From: Proteinivorax tanatarense | GTDB lineage: Bacteria > Bacillota > Proteinivoracia > Proteinivoracales > Proteinivoracaceae | Assembly (NCBI RefSeq): GCF_040267685.1 | Contig: NZ_CP158367.1 | Location: 248,001-312,000, forward strand | Reading direction: 5' to 3' | Length of the DNA stretch: 64,000 nt | Shown here: positions 27,379 to 36,214 of the stretch, piece after piece | Layout of the letters: every line of letters begins with the position of its first letter | Position numbering within the stretch: position 1 is the first letter of the stretch | Made by a program: the position numbers and the translations under genes | The notes under the pieces: generated by a model | The model's input: only the letters and a program-made list of their open reading frames with translations | What the model was told of the DNA's origin: nothing | The model's database searches: none

Positions 27379-27732
27379 ATGGGAACTTATGGTGAAAATT
27401 CCATGAAAAGGGTTATTCAAGAATCAGTACCTGGCAAACAAGTAACAATAGCCCATGTAATCGCTTCGCCCATGCAGGATATTTATGAACGCTTGGGGAT
27501 TGACGACAAAGGAGCTATTGGTGTGCTGACGATAACACCTTATGAAGTGGCAATAATTGCAGCAGATATCGTAACAAAAAGTGCTGATGTACAAATCGGT
27601 TTTTTAGATAGATTTACCGGATCTCTAATAATAACTGGGGATGTTCAGTCGGTGGAAACAGCACTTCATTCAGTAAACGATACACTACAAAACCTGCTAG
27701 GCTTTACCGTAGCCCCAATTACAAAATCATGA
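27379..27732 (+). CDS. eutS: EutS/PduU-type permuted BMC-H shell protein
   Basis: This 117-residue protein is a close match to the circularly permuted EutS/PduU group, with RVIQESVPGKQVTIAHVIAS, then GAIGVLTITPYEVAIIAADI, QIGFLDRFTGSLIITGDV, and C-terminal TKS. These hexamers carry a capping beta-barrel over the pore. ATG 27379 is taken because GGGG lies 8 bp upstream. The stop overlaps the next start (ATGA). Confidence 0.9.
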   Translation: MGTYGENSMKRVIQESVPGKQVTIAHVIASPMQDIYERLGIDDKGAIGVLTITPYEVAIIAADIVTKSADVQIGFLDRFTGSLIITGDVQSVETALHSVNDTLQNLLGFTVAPITKS

Positions 27733-28178
27733 GAAAAAAAAGAATCATGGTAGTAGGTCCTAGGAGAAGTGGCAAAACTACTCTAGTCAATGCCTTAAAT
27801 AACTATGAAGGACCGCTACGCAGAACTCAAGATGTAATTTATGGAGAAAAAACAATAGATGTCCCCAGCTCTTATATTGAAAATCCAAGAATGTATAAAT
27901 ATATAATCGCCATGTCCCAAGACGCTTCTCATCTCTTGCTGTTAATAGACCAGTCTAAATGTCAAAATATATACTCACCTGGCTTTGCCAAACCTTTTAA
28001 ATGTCCTGTAATTGGTGTAGTAACAAAAAGTGGTTTGCAGCCTGAAAATGAAAGCCTATGTTACAAGCAGTTTGAGCAGATAGGCGTGGAAAAACCCTAT
28101 TTTAAAATTAGCTCTCCACAGTGTAAGGGTATTAAAGAGTTGAAAGAACACTTGTGCAAACAAGGAAAGAAAAGGTGA
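27729..28178 (+). CDS. eutP: EutP/PduV-family P-loop protein
   Basis: This 149-residue Ras-like small GTPase-fold protein has P-loop GPRRSGKTTL at residues 10-19 and the ALNNYEGPLRRTQDVIY segment typical of EutP/PduV. The usual TKxD base-recognition motif reads TKSG here, so guanine specificity may be lost. EutP of enteric bacteria has been reported to have acetate kinase activity, which would let acetyl phosphate yield ATP. It overlaps eutS by four bases. Confidence 0.85.
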   Translation: MRKKRIMVVGPRRSGKTTLVNALNNYEGPLRRTQDVIYGEKTIDVPSSYIENPRMYKYIIAMSQDASHLLLLIDQSKCQNIYSPGFAKPFKCPVIGVVTKSGLQPENESLCYKQFEQIGVEKPYFKISSPQCKGIKELKEHLCKQGKKR

Positions 28179-28183
28179 CTATT

Positions 28184-28840
28184 ATGAAGTTTATAACGGA
28201 AAAAAAACTAAGAGACTTTTATAGCAAGGGTTCCTTCGACACTTTCGAGCTAGGGAGAGAAGAAAGGCTAACACCAGGAGGGCGTCAATTTTTATTGGAC
28301 CGGGGCATTAAAATAGTTGACCAATTTAGCAGAAAAAGCAAAACCAAAAGACAAAACAAAAAAGAGAAAAACGTCAAAGAAAATAACAAAATTAAAATGT
28401 TGCACTACAAAAGCAAATCAATTCAAGCACTTTTTTTTCTAACAGCGCAAGAACTTTTGCAAAAAGATATTATTTTAGCTCAGAAAGTAATTGATTTAAG
28501 CAAATGTCTGCCACAGCTAAAAAATGACAACAAACAAAACACCACTATATTTACCGAAAACGAGAATTGTCCAGCGTTAAATAAAGATAATTTTTCTGAA
28601 CATGTAAGTGACTGTATTGAAATCACTGAGTTTCATATCCAGCTAGAAAAAGGCAGGGAGATTATCGCTCTTCACAGACTACGTTGTGCCGTTAGGGAAT
28701 TAGAGCAGTATGTTTTTGAGTTGTTTGAAGATGGCGAACAAAAGCAAGGAATTGAACGCAATATAAATCAAATAGCGAATACCCTATCCCAAACTATATG
28801 TTCCATTGTAGGAGGTACAAAATGTCAAAAAGAAAACTAA
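28184..28840 (+). CDS. EutT-like (cobalamin adenosyltransferase-like) BMC protein
   Basis: The protein has 218 residues. The N-terminus MKFITEKKLRDFY with LTPGGRQFLLDRGIKI is the conserved opening of EutT and related microcompartment proteins. The C-terminal half is helical, with EFHIQLEKGREIIALHRLRCAVRELE resembling the cobalamin adenosyltransferase family. The cysteine motif of enteric EutT is not evident. A B12-adenosylating enzyme is unexpected next to a glycyl-radical lyase, so the gene may be a relic or repurposed. ATG 28184 follows GAAAAGG with 8-bp spacing. Confidence 0.65.
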   Translation: MKFITEKKLRDFYSKGSFDTFELGREERLTPGGRQFLLDRGIKIVDQFSRKSKTKRQNKKEKNVKENNKIKMLHYKSKSIQALFFLTAQELLQKDIILAQKVIDLSKCLPQLKNDNKQNTTIFTENENCPALNKDNFSEHVSDCIEITEFHIQLEKGREIIALHRLRCAVRELEQYVFELFEDGEQKQGIERNINQIANTLSQTICSIVGGTKCQKEN

Positions 28841-29667
28841 ACTATGAACACTGTAACCAGCTGGTGCAAGACTTTGAAAAAGTGGTAGATAGCCCGATAA
28901 AAAGCAAAACCTCCGTTTACTATACAGGGGTAGACTTGGGGACAGCATGCGTTGTTTTATCGGTATTAGATGAAAATTATAAACCAGTAGCTGGAGCTTA
29001 TAGGTACGCAGATGTAGTTAGAGACGGGATGGTCGTTGATTATATCGGGGCGATAAAGATTGTAAAAGATCTTAAAAAGCAGTTAGAAGAAAAGTTAAAC
29101 ACAGAGCTTATCTATGCAGCTGCAGCAATCCCACCAGGCACAGATGCCCTTGACTCAGGAGCAGTTAAAAACGTAGTGATGGGTGCAGGCTTTGAGCTGA
29201 CAAACGTACTAGACGAACCTACAGCAGCTAATAAGGTTTTAAATATAGAAAATGGAGCGGTAGTCGACATCGGCGGTGGTACAACGGGTATTACCATACT
29301 AAAAGATGGCAAGGTGATTTATGTAGCTGACGATTCTACAGGGGGTACCCATTTCTCTTTGGTAATTTCCGGTTCTTATAAAATGACTTTTCAAGAAGCA
29401 GAAGTTTACAAAAGAAAATCAGAAAATCACAAAGAATTGCTACCGGTTTTAAGACCAGTAGTGGAGAAGATTGCTTCGATAATAAATGAGCACATCAAAG
29501 ATTTTGACGTAAATGAAATATATTTGGTAGGTGGAACCTGTCGCCTAAATGGCATCGAAGAAATCATAGAAAAAAAGACAGGGATTTCAACCCATAAACC
29601 ACAAAACCCAATGTTTGTTACTCCTTTAGGTATAGCACTTAGCTGTACTCAAGAAGTAATAGAGTAG
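28822..29667 (+). CDS. eutJ: EutJ-like Hsp70-fold chaperone
   Basis: This 281-residue actin/Hsp70-ATPase fold protein has phosphate loop 1 VDLGTACVVLSVLD, phosphate 2 AVVDIGGGTTGITI, and the adenosine motif YLVGGTCRLNGIEEI. It lacks the Hsp70 substrate domain, as usual for EutJ, which is thought to assist microcompartment assembly or lyase reactivation. ATG 28822 follows AGGAGG with 6-bp spacing. It overlaps the upstream gene by 19 bp in another frame. Confidence 0.9.
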   Translation: MSKRKLNYEHCNQLVQDFEKVVDSPIKSKTSVYYTGVDLGTACVVLSVLDENYKPVAGAYRYADVVRDGMVVDYIGAIKIVKDLKKQLEEKLNTELIYAAAAIPPGTDALDSGAVKNVVMGAGFELTNVLDEPTAANKVLNIENGAVVDIGGGTTGITILKDGKVIYVADDSTGGTHFSLVISGSYKMTFQEAEVYKRKSENHKELLPVLRPVVEKIASIINEHIKDFDVNEIYLVGGTCRLNGIEEIIEKKTGISTHKPQNPMFVTPLGIALSCTQEVIE

Positions 29668-29676
29668 GTGAACGTT

Positions 29677-29982
29677 ATGGAATTTAAAATAATAAAATCA
29701 CCGTCCAGCGGAACCATAGAAATCTTGACCAAAAGATTAGGTCAAAAAGAAGTGGAACACATAGATAACATAGATGCCATTGGCTTGGTACAAGGCAGAA
29801 TGATTGATATGATTTGTGCTGCTGACATAGCGGAGAAATCCAATAAAGTTTTGGTTTCAGATGTAAGGGGAAGTTGTCCACAAAATATGATAATGATAGC
29901 TATCTTTGGAGATACCGCCTCTGTAGAGTCAGCGGTTTCGGAAATCAAATGTAAAGTAGAAAAGGGGAAAATAATATGTTAA
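29677..29982 (+). CDS. GrpU-like BMC-H shell protein with a pore cysteine
   Basis: The protein has 101 residues. An N-terminal extension MEFKIIKSPSSGTIEIL precedes the BMC domain (DAIGLVQGRMIDMICAADIAEKS, MIMIAIFGDTASVESAVSEI). The pore-region motif RGSCPQN matches the Gly-x-Cys-Pro pattern of GrpU-type shell proteins from glycyl-radical microcompartments, where the cysteines bind an Fe-S cluster. This suggests electron passage through the shell. The GrpU identity is from memory of the family, not a search. ATG 29677 has AGG 8 bp upstream. Confidence 0.75.
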   Translation: MEFKIIKSPSSGTIEILTKRLGQKEVEHIDNIDAIGLVQGRMIDMICAADIAEKSNKVLVSDVRGSCPQNMIMIAIFGDTASVESAVSEIKCKVEKGKIIC

Positions 29983-30236
29983 CTGCTAAATTAGTTGATA
30001 GTATTTGGGCAACTAGAAAGGCAGATTCGCTAAACGGTTTTAAATTCATGCAGGCAGAAGTAATTGGTGGCAGCACAAAGGGACAACGTCTAGTTGTAGT
30101 AGATACCATAGGTGCCGGCATTGGAGATAAAGTTATTGTTTGTACAGGCTCAGCAGCTCGAAAATTATTAGGCAACGATGATATTCCAGTAGATGCAGCT
30201 GTTGTAGGTATAATCGATGAAGATTGCAATGTGTGA
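29976..30236 (+). CDS. eutN: EutN/CcmL-family BMC vertex protein
   Basis: This 86-residue beta-barrel protein forms pentamers that cap the icosahedral vertices. Typical features are the start MLTAKLVDSIWATRKADSLNG, GQRLVVVDTIGAGIGDKVIVCTG and a final AVVGIIDE. It overlaps the preceding shell gene by seven bases. It is the only vertex gene in the operon. Confidence 0.95.
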   Translation: MLTAKLVDSIWATRKADSLNGFKFMQAEVIGGSTKGQRLVVVDTIGAGIGDKVIVCTGSAARKLLGNDDIPVDAAVVGIIDEDCNV

Positions 30237-30256
30237 TAATTTCAGGGGGTATGTAT

Positions 30257-31585
30257 ATGAATCTTCTTGATATGGTGCGAGAAGCTGGTGTCATCGGAGC
30301 AGGAGGAGCTGGTTTTCCCACCCATGTAAAGCTTGAAACAAAAGCAGATTACATTCTTTTAAATGCAGCTGAATGTGAACCCTTGCTTCGAGTGGACCAA
30401 CAATTAATGGAGTTGAACACCGATGAAATTCTAAAAGGATTTGAACTAGCTGCAAGGTTTGTGGATGCAAAAAAAGCCATTATCGGAATAAAAGAAAAGC
30501 ATAAAAGAGTGATTACAAGATTAGAAGAGCGGGTAAATGCACTTCAACTTCAGGATTATATCGAAATAAAAAAAATGCCAGATTTTTACCCAGCAGGGGA
30601 CGAGCAGGTGCTAGTATATGAGTTGACAAATAGAATAGTTCCTGAAGGAGGTATCCCCATACAAGTAGGATGTGTCGTGTTAAACTCCGAAACGGCGTTA
30701 AATATTTACAACGCTTCTCAAGGCATGTCAGTTACAGAAAAATATATTACAGTGACAGGGGATGTTCCTACTCCTCTAACGGTAAAGGTACTAATAGGCA
30801 CACCGATATTAGAAGTTTTAAAGCTAAGCGGTATTCATAACTTTGAAGACTATGCAGTAATAGACGGCGGACCTATGATGGGACCTATATTAGAAAACCT
30901 CGATGGTTTTGTAACAAAAAAACATAAGGGATTTATAATTTTAAAAAAAGACCATCATTTGATAAAAAAGAAATCCTTAAATACAGAATCTGCAAAGAGA
31001 ATAAACAAATCTGCTTGCGAACAATGCCGTATGTGTACTGATATGTGTCCTCGCTACTTGCTAGGGCATAGCATCCAACCTCATAAAATGATGAGAGCGA
31101 TAAACTATTCTGTAACAGATATCGAAGGTCAAAAGTCTGCTCAACTTTGTTGTCAGTGTAATCTATGTGAACTATTTTCCTGCCAAGCAGGATTGTACCC
31201 AAAATTAACAAACTTGCACTACAAAGAAATGCTAGCGAAACTTAACTTAAGATATAAAACCACCAAAACTCAGCTTGAAACTCGTTCTATGAGGGAGTAT
31301 CGCAGATTACCAAGCAAGCGGCTTACCATAAGACTTGGGCTAAACAAATTTGATAACGAAGCTCCTTTTACTAAAACACAACTAACAGCAAAAACTGTTG
31401 CAATTTCCACAAGTCAGCATGTAGGAGCGCCAGCGGTGCCAGCTGTTTCTGTAGGAGATAAAGTAGAGGTTGGTCAAACAATAGGTAAAACACCGGAAAA
31501 CAGCTTAGGGGCTAATATACATGCTAGTATAGCTGGAGAAATTATTAAGATAGAAAAAGACTTGATTGTAATAAGGGGTGAGTAA
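30257..31585 (+). CDS. pduS: PduS/RnfC-like flavo-iron-sulfur protein
   Basis: This 442-residue protein resembles PduS and the Rnf C subunit. The N-terminal GVIGAGGAGFPTHVKL NADH/FMN-binding loop and AAECEPLLRVD are followed by a SLBB-like region. Two 4Fe-4S sites come next, CEQCRMCTDMCP (near residue 263) and CCQCNLCELFSC (near 307). It should pass electrons from NADH to another centre. In Pdu compartments it reduces cobalamin. Here, with no B12 enzyme visible, it may recycle NADH together with the Fe-S shell proteins. ATG 30257 follows GGGGG with 7-bp spacing. Confidence 0.85.
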   Translation: MNLLDMVREAGVIGAGGAGFPTHVKLETKADYILLNAAECEPLLRVDQQLMELNTDEILKGFELAARFVDAKKAIIGIKEKHKRVITRLEERVNALQLQDYIEIKKMPDFYPAGDEQVLVYELTNRIVPEGGIPIQVGCVVLNSETALNIYNASQGMSVTEKYITVTGDVPTPLTVKVLIGTPILEVLKLSGIHNFEDYAVIDGGPMMGPILENLDGFVTKKHKGFIILKKDHHLIKKKSLNTESAKRINKSACEQCRMCTDMCPRYLLGHSIQPHKMMRAINYSVTDIEGQKSAQLCCQCNLCELFSCQAGLYPKLTNLHYKEMLAKLNLRYKTTKTQLETRSMREYRRLPSKRLTIRLGLNKFDNEAPFTKTQLTAKTVAISTSQHVGAPAVPAVSVGDKVEVGQTIGKTPENSLGANIHASIAGEIIKIEKDLIVIRGE

Positions 31586-31586
31586 T

Positions 31587-32135
31587 ATGCCAAAAGCCAT
31601 AGGCATGGTTGAGTTTACAAGCATTGCAAAAGGCATGTATGTAGCAGATCAAATGGTCAAGATCTCCAATGTAGATATAGTTACATCTGGCTCTGCTTGT
31701 CCTGGAAAATACAATGCCATTGTTCATGGAGATGTAGCGTCAGTTGAGGATTCAGTAAAACTTGGTGAAGACTTAGCTGAAGAATTTTTAGTTGATTCGA
31801 TATTAATTCCTAATGTTGACTCCAAGATATTTCCGGCGATAACCGGTGCTACAATGCCTGAAAAAGTTCAAGCAATTGGAATAATAGAGTGTTTCTCTCA
31901 AGCGAATATGATATATGCAGCTGATGCCATACTTAAGGTGGCAGATCTTGAACCCATAGAAATTCGTTTAGGGAATGGGTTAGGTGGAAAATCTTACTTT
32001 ACATTTACCGGCGATGTGGCTGCCGTTCAAACTGGTGTAGAAGCTGGGAAAGCAGCATCAAAAGATCAAGGTCTTCTTTTAAATGTAGAGGTAATACCTT
32101 CCCCATCTGAAGCTCTGGTAGCATCGTTATTTTAA
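31587..32135 (+). CDS. pduT: PduT-like tandem-BMC (BMC-T) shell protein
   Basis: This 182-residue protein contains two BMC domains in a row (residues 3-85, AIGMVEFTSIAKGMYVADQMV, and residues 93-180, AIGIIECFSQANMIYAADAIL) and forms pseudohexameric trimers. The first domain carries GSACPGKYN at the expected pore position. PduT places a 4Fe-4S cluster there, so an Fe-S pore is likely. The PduS-like partner is encoded immediately upstream, matching the Pdu arrangement. ATG 31587 follows AAGGGG. Confidence 0.88.
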   Translation: MPKAIGMVEFTSIAKGMYVADQMVKISNVDIVTSGSACPGKYNAIVHGDVASVEDSVKLGEDLAEEFLVDSILIPNVDSKIFPAITGATMPEKVQAIGIIECFSQANMIYAADAILKVADLEPIEIRLGNGLGGKSYFTFTGDVAAVQTGVEAGKAASKDQGLLLNVEVIPSPSEALVASLF

Positions 32136-32175
32136 AATAGATTGGTGCTAAATCTTCAGAGAAAGGAGTGAAAAG

Positions 32176-32820
32176 ATGAAAAAACTGATTCGCGCTAAAG
32201 ATGTGGAAGAAGCTGTGGGCAAAGGTGTCAAGGAAATCCCAGTAATGTCTAACACAATAATAACACCTTCCGCTAAAGACATAGCTCAAGCCAGTGGGGT
32301 TGAATTTGTGACACAAACACCTCAAACCAACCAAATTGCAAACAGTAAATCATCAAATTCCAGCCAAAATGGATTAGACAGTGAAATGGTGTACAACGTA
32401 CTCAAGACGCTGATGGAAAAAGGAATGTTAGAGGAGTTAATGAACTCCCTTCCCGTTCCTAGCAAGTTCATCTCAGAAAGTGCCGACGGTCTTAAAGTAA
32501 TTCGTGGCAACTCAGTAAAATATGATAATGTAAAAACTAATTGTCCCAACTCACAGGTGTATAGCCAGGAGCTAATCAAAAAAGATGATTCTCAGTTAAG
32601 AGCAGGTCTTTTAAAGATTGAACAATCCAAGTATGACCCAGAAATAGCACAACAGGAAATTAACTACGTTATCGAAGGAACCGTAACAACAACTATTAAC
32701 GGCAAATCGCTAGTAGCAAATCCCGGTGATGTAATTTATATCCCATCTAACTCAAAAATTACTAGAGAATCTGATAAAGTAAAGCTACTTTATGTCACCT
32801 ACCCTGCTAGTAAATACTAG
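32176..32820 (+). CDS. eutQ: EutQ-like cupin protein
   Basis: The protein has 214 residues. The N-terminus MKKLIRAKDVEEAVGKGVKEI and NTIITPSAKDIAQASGVEF are typical of EutQ. A variable linker follows, and the C-terminal cupin barrel (residues 105-214) ends in GDVIYIPSNSKI. EutQ of Salmonella has been shown to have acetate kinase activity, which here would convert acetyl phosphate from PduL into ATP. GAAAGGAG precedes the start. Confidence 0.88.
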   Translation: MKKLIRAKDVEEAVGKGVKEIPVMSNTIITPSAKDIAQASGVEFVTQTPQTNQIANSKSSNSSQNGLDSEMVYNVLKTLMEKGMLEELMNSLPVPSKFISESADGLKVIRGNSVKYDNVKTNCPNSQVYSQELIKKDDSQLRAGLLKIEQSKYDPEIAQQEINYVIEGTVTTTINGKSLVANPGDVIYIPSNSKITRESDKVKLLYVTYPASKY

Positions 32821-32838
32821 AGTAAAGGAGGGTTGAAG

Positions 32839-33468
32839 ATGCAGGCACTTGGATTTATCGAGACAAAAGGACTTATTATGGCTGTAGAAAGTGCAGATGC
32901 CATGGTAAAAGCGGCAAATGTAAACTTAGTAGAAAAAAACTACGTTGGGGGAGGGCTTGTATATATCGCAGTAGCTGGTGATGTTGGCGCAGTTAAGGCT
33001 GCCGTTGAAGCCGGAGTTGCAGCTATTGAAAAAATAGATAGAAGCTTACTCATCTCTCATCATGTAATTCCTCGTCACCATCAAGAATTAAGCAATATAA
33101 TTGCTACAGCAAAGGAAAAACCAAAACCAAAAAGCGTTGAAGAACCTAAAACTGTTAAAATAGAACAAAAAAAGCCGGAAGAAGTGGCAAAGTTTGAAGG
33201 GAAAAAAGCAAAGCCAAAGGCTAAAGAGTCTGAGAAAAAATCAGTAACCCCAGAGTTGAAGTTGGACAAATTAAATAAAGCTACAGTAGACAAAGCAGTA
33301 TCAGACCACGGCAAAGAAAAAACTTTAAAAGCCCTAGCAAAAGTCAAAGTCTCAGAGCTTAGAAAGCTAGCTAGAGAATATAAAGATTTTGGAATTATAG
33401 GCAGAAATATATCCAAAGCAAATAAAAATGTTTTGACAAAGGAATTCAAAAAATACTATAGCAAATAG
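32839..33468 (+). CDS. BMC-H shell protein with long basic linker and C-terminal helical domain
   Basis: The protein has 209 residues. Residues 1-95 are a BMC domain ([27 protein letters not shown]). Residues 96-150 form a lysine-, proline- and glutamate-rich linker. Residues 150-209 form a compact helical region (LKALAKVKVSELRKLAREYKDFG) resembling Rho-N/SAP-type helical folds. EutK has a comparable BMC plus nucleic-acid-binding layout, but its tail is a winged helix. The tail may tether cargo or nucleic acid. ATG 32839 follows AAGGAGG. Confidence 0.82.
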   Translation: MQALGFIETKGLIMAVESADAMVKAANVNLVEKNYVGGGLVYIAVAGDVGAVKAAVEAGVAAIEKIDRSLLISHHVIPRHHQELSNIIATAKEKPKPKSVEEPKTVKIEQKKPEEVAKFEGKKAKPKAKESEKKSVTPELKLDKLNKATVDKAVSDHGKEKTLKALAKVKVSELRKLAREYKDFGIIGRNISKANKNVLTKEFKKYYSK

Positions 33469-33500
33469 TGGAAATAAAAATAAACAATGGGGGGATAGAC

Positions 33501-35000
33501 TTGGAAAACTTAGACAAAGATTTACGCTCGGTACAAGAAGCAAGGGACCTTGCTAAACGTGGCAAAGTAGCTACAGATCAAATTGCCGATTATACCGAAG
33601 AGCAAATAAACAGGATTCTATGTAACATGGTTAAAGTTGCAAAAGAAAACGCAGTTAGATTAGCTCAAATGGCTGTAGAAGAAACTGGTTTTGGTAAAGT
33701 TGAAGATAAAACATATAAAAATCACATGGCGTCAGTGTTACTTTACGATGCTATAAAGGACATGAAAACCATCGGAGTAATTAGCGAGGATTCAAGCAAG
33801 CAAGTGCTTGATATAGCTGAACCTATGGGGCTTTTAATGGGAATTATTCCTTCAACCAACCCAACTTCAACCGCCATCTATAAATCCATAATAGCAATAA
33901 AATCAAGAAACGGAATAGTTTTTTCTCCACACCCTGCAGCTCTTAAGTGCACAAAAGAAGCAGTAGACTTGATGCACAAAGCAGCTGTGGAAGCTGGTGC
34001 CCCAAGCAACATAATAAGCACCATAGTGACACCCTCTATTCAAGCGACAAATGAGCTGATGAAGCACGAGCATATTTCCATGATTTTGGCCACTGGTGGT
34101 CCAGGGATGGTTAAAGCTTCATATAGCGCGGGGAAACCTGCTCTTGGTGTTGGTGCCGGTAACTCACCAGCATATATCGAAAGAACTGCCAACATCCAAA
34201 AAGCAGTTAGCAATATTTTAGCAAGTAAAACCTTTGATTATGGGACAATCTGTTCTTCAGAGCAATCTATAATCGTGGAGGAGTGCAATCAAGCAGCAGT
34301 TGTAGCAGAATTTAAAAAACAAGGCGCATACTTTATGACTGAAGAAGAGACAAAAAGAGTTTGTAGTTTATTATTTAAAAACGGTCACACAATGAACGCT
34401 AAGTTTGTCGGACGAAGCCCTCAAGTCATAGCTCAAGCTGCAGGCATATCAATTCCTGAAAACACTAAAGTTTTAATTGGTGAGCAACAGGGTGTAGGAG
34501 ATGAATATCCGCTATCATATGAAAAACTAACCTCAGTGCTAGCTTTTTATACCGTGAAAGATTGGGTAGAAGCTTGCGACTTAAGTATAGAACTTTTACA
34601 AAATGGTATAGGACATACAATGAGTATCCATACAGAAGATAGAGACAAAGTGATGAAATTTGCAGCAAAACCTGCATCTCGTATTTTAGTTAATACAGGG
34701 GGAACCCAAGGCTCAACAGGAGGAAGTACCGGACTTATACCATCATTTACTTTAGGTTGCGGTACGTGGGGTGGAAGCTCAACTTCCGAAAACGTTAGCC
34801 CAACCCATCTTATAAACATTAAAAGAGTTGCATACGGAATAAAAGATTGTAGCACTCTTGCTGTTGAAGATCCTAGCTTTAATTATCCTGAACTCAATGA
34901 TGTAGCAAATAATAAAGGCGTTGCTTCTGTAGATACTGACAACGAAAAAATTCTTAAACTAGTAAATGAGTTAGTAAGCGCTATGAAGGGAGCTAGTTAA
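33501..35000 (+). CDS. eutE: CoA-acylating acetaldehyde dehydrogenase, EutE/PduP-like
   Basis: This enzyme oxidises acetaldehyde from CutC to acetyl-CoA using NAD+ and CoA. The protein has 499 residues. The aldehyde dehydrogenase core includes GLLMGIIPSTNPTSTAIYK, NAD-binding LATGGPGMVKASYSAGKP with GVGAGNSP, and the catalytic Cys in YGTICSSEQS. TTG 33501 has GGGGGG 6 bp upstream and gives the usual N-terminus MENLDKDLRSVQEA, a probable encapsulation helix. The upstream GTG 33468 has no ribosome site. Confidence 0.92.
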   Translation: MENLDKDLRSVQEARDLAKRGKVATDQIADYTEEQINRILCNMVKVAKENAVRLAQMAVEETGFGKVEDKTYKNHMASVLLYDAIKDMKTIGVISEDSSKQVLDIAEPMGLLMGIIPSTNPTSTAIYKSIIAIKSRNGIVFSPHPAALKCTKEAVDLMHKAAVEAGAPSNIISTIVTPSIQATNELMKHEHISMILATGGPGMVKASYSAGKPALGVGAGNSPAYIERTANIQKAVSNILASKTFDYGTICSSEQSIIVEECNQAAVVAEFKKQGAYFMTEEETKRVCSLLFKNGHTMNAKFVGRSPQVIAQAAGISIPENTKVLIGEQQGVGDEYPLSYEKLTSVLAFYTVKDWVEACDLSIELLQNGIGHTMSIHTEDRDKVMKFAAKPASRILVNTGGTQGSTGGSTGLIPSFTLGCGTWGGSSTSENVSPTHLINIKRVAYGIKDCSTLAVEDPSFNYPELNDVANNKGVASVDTDNEKILKLVNELVSAMKGAS

Positions 35001-35001
35001 G

Positions 35002-35658
35002 ATGGATAATCAAGAAGCTGTCTTAAAGCTTTTGGAGGCAGTCCAAGCGATGTCCAGTGGCAAAGAAGATAAAAACTTGATTCCAGTAGGAGTTTCTAAC
35101 CGTCATGTACACCTGAGTCAAACAGATATGGATGCTTTGTTTGGCCAAGGTTACCAACTGACAAAGTTAAAGGATTTATCTCAGCCGGGACAGTATGCCT
35201 GTAAAGAAACAGTTACCCTATGCGGACCTAAAGGGGCCATCGAAAAGGTTAGAATCTTAGGGCCTGCCCGCAGCAAAACTCAAGTAGAAGTGCTGGCATC
35301 AGACGGTTTTAAGTTGGGAGTTGCCCCACAGATAAGGCTGTCAGGCGATCTGCAAAACACCGATGGCATAACTTTGGTTGGACCTAAAGGTTCAGTTCAA
35401 ATAAATGAAGGATTAATAGTGGCACAAAGACATATTCACATGAGCTGTCAGGATGCACAAAACCTAGGTGTTCAAGATGGTCAAATAGTTTCAATTGAGA
35501 TCGAAGGCTTACGAGGTGGAACTTATGATAATGTAGCCATAAGAGCAACTGATAACTCATCACTAGAGTGTCATTTAGACACAGAAGAAGCAAATTCAAT
35601 GGGCATCAATTCTTTATCTAAAGTTAAAATAAAAAACAAAAATTTAGGAGGAATGTAA
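35002..35658 (+). CDS. pduL: Phosphate propanoyl/acetyltransferase PduL
   Basis: This 218-residue PduL-type phosphotransacylase converts acetyl-CoA and phosphate to acetyl phosphate and releases CoA inside the shell. The two beta-barrel halves carry the zinc-binding histidine motifs [11 protein letters not shown] (residue 28-38) and VAQRHIHMS (near residue 140). The first 20 residues form a short helix typical of encapsulation peptides. It starts two bases after the aldehyde dehydrogenase stop. Confidence 0.93.
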   Translation: MDNQEAVLKLLEAVQAMSSGKEDKNLIPVGVSNRHVHLSQTDMDALFGQGYQLTKLKDLSQPGQYACKETVTLCGPKGAIEKVRILGPARSKTQVEVLASDGFKLGVAPQIRLSGDLQNTDGITLVGPKGSVQINEGLIVAQRHIHMSCQDAQNLGVQDGQIVSIEIEGLRGGTYDNVAIRATDNSSLECHLDTEEANSMGINSLSKVKIKNKNLGGM

Positions 35659-35659
35659 A

Positions 35660-35950
35660 ATGAAGTACGATGCATTAGGAATGGTGGAAACTAAAGGTTT
35701 AGTAGGAGCAGTTGAGGCAGCAGACGCAATGGTAAAGGCAGCAAATGTATCATTAGTAGGAAAAGAGCAAATTGGAGCTGGACTAGTAACCGTTATGGTA
35801 AGAGGAGACGTTGGAGCTGTTAAAGCTGCAACTGATGCTGGAGCTGGAGCTGCAGAAAGAGTTGGAGAACTAATTTCAGTACATGTTATTCCACGCCCAC
35901 ACGGTGAAGTAGAAGCAATCCTTCCAGAACAAAAAATTATTAAAGAATAA
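35660..35950 (+). CDS. Canonical BMC-H shell protein (EutM/PduA-like)
   Basis: This 96-residue protein, with [27 protein letters not shown] and [17 protein letters not shown], is very close to the EutM/PduA/PduJ consensus and is probably the major facet protein. Its ribosome site is AGGAGG. It is the last gene of the operon, and a strong hairpin follows 27 bp downstream. Confidence 0.95.
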   Translation: MKYDALGMVETKGLVGAVEAADAMVKAANVSLVGKEQIGAGLVTVMVRGDVGAVKAATDAGAGAAERVGELISVHVIPRPHGEVEAILPEQKIIKE

Positions 35951-35976
35951 TTAAGCTAAATAGTTTTGTACTTTGT

Positions 35977-36017
35977 ACAATAAAACGGTAGAGAATGTCT
36001 CTCTGCCGTTTTATTGT
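35977..36017 (+). terminator. Terminator of the choline BMC operon
   Basis: ACAATAAAACGGTAGAGA and its complement form a long stem with a short loop. The T content is moderate. Confidence 0.8.
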
Positions 36018-36214
36018 GAATAGAAATCGTTTAAGGATTTGAGAAATTTAACAAAACCCTTTACATATATTGCTAAAGCTTAAAAAAGTTACAAATCCAT
36101 AACTCAGGTTATCGTAGAAGGGAAATTGTCTAAAAGTGTCGAAGGGTACATCTAATGAACTATTATAAAATTTTTAATCTGCTTAATTCTAAAAAATTGT
36201 AAAGGGAGGATACT

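Noticed and set aside
28184-28840. EutQ assignment for the EutT-like protein
   Set aside because: The N-terminal motif is shared by both groups, but it lacks a cupin domain, and a clear EutQ with cupin is encoded at 32176.
21665-35950. Ethanolamine or propanediol utilisation operon
   Set aside because: Many eut/pdu-like genes are present, but there are no EutBC or PduCDE genes. The signature enzyme has the CutC residues DCSYH and GCVEP with an activase next to it.
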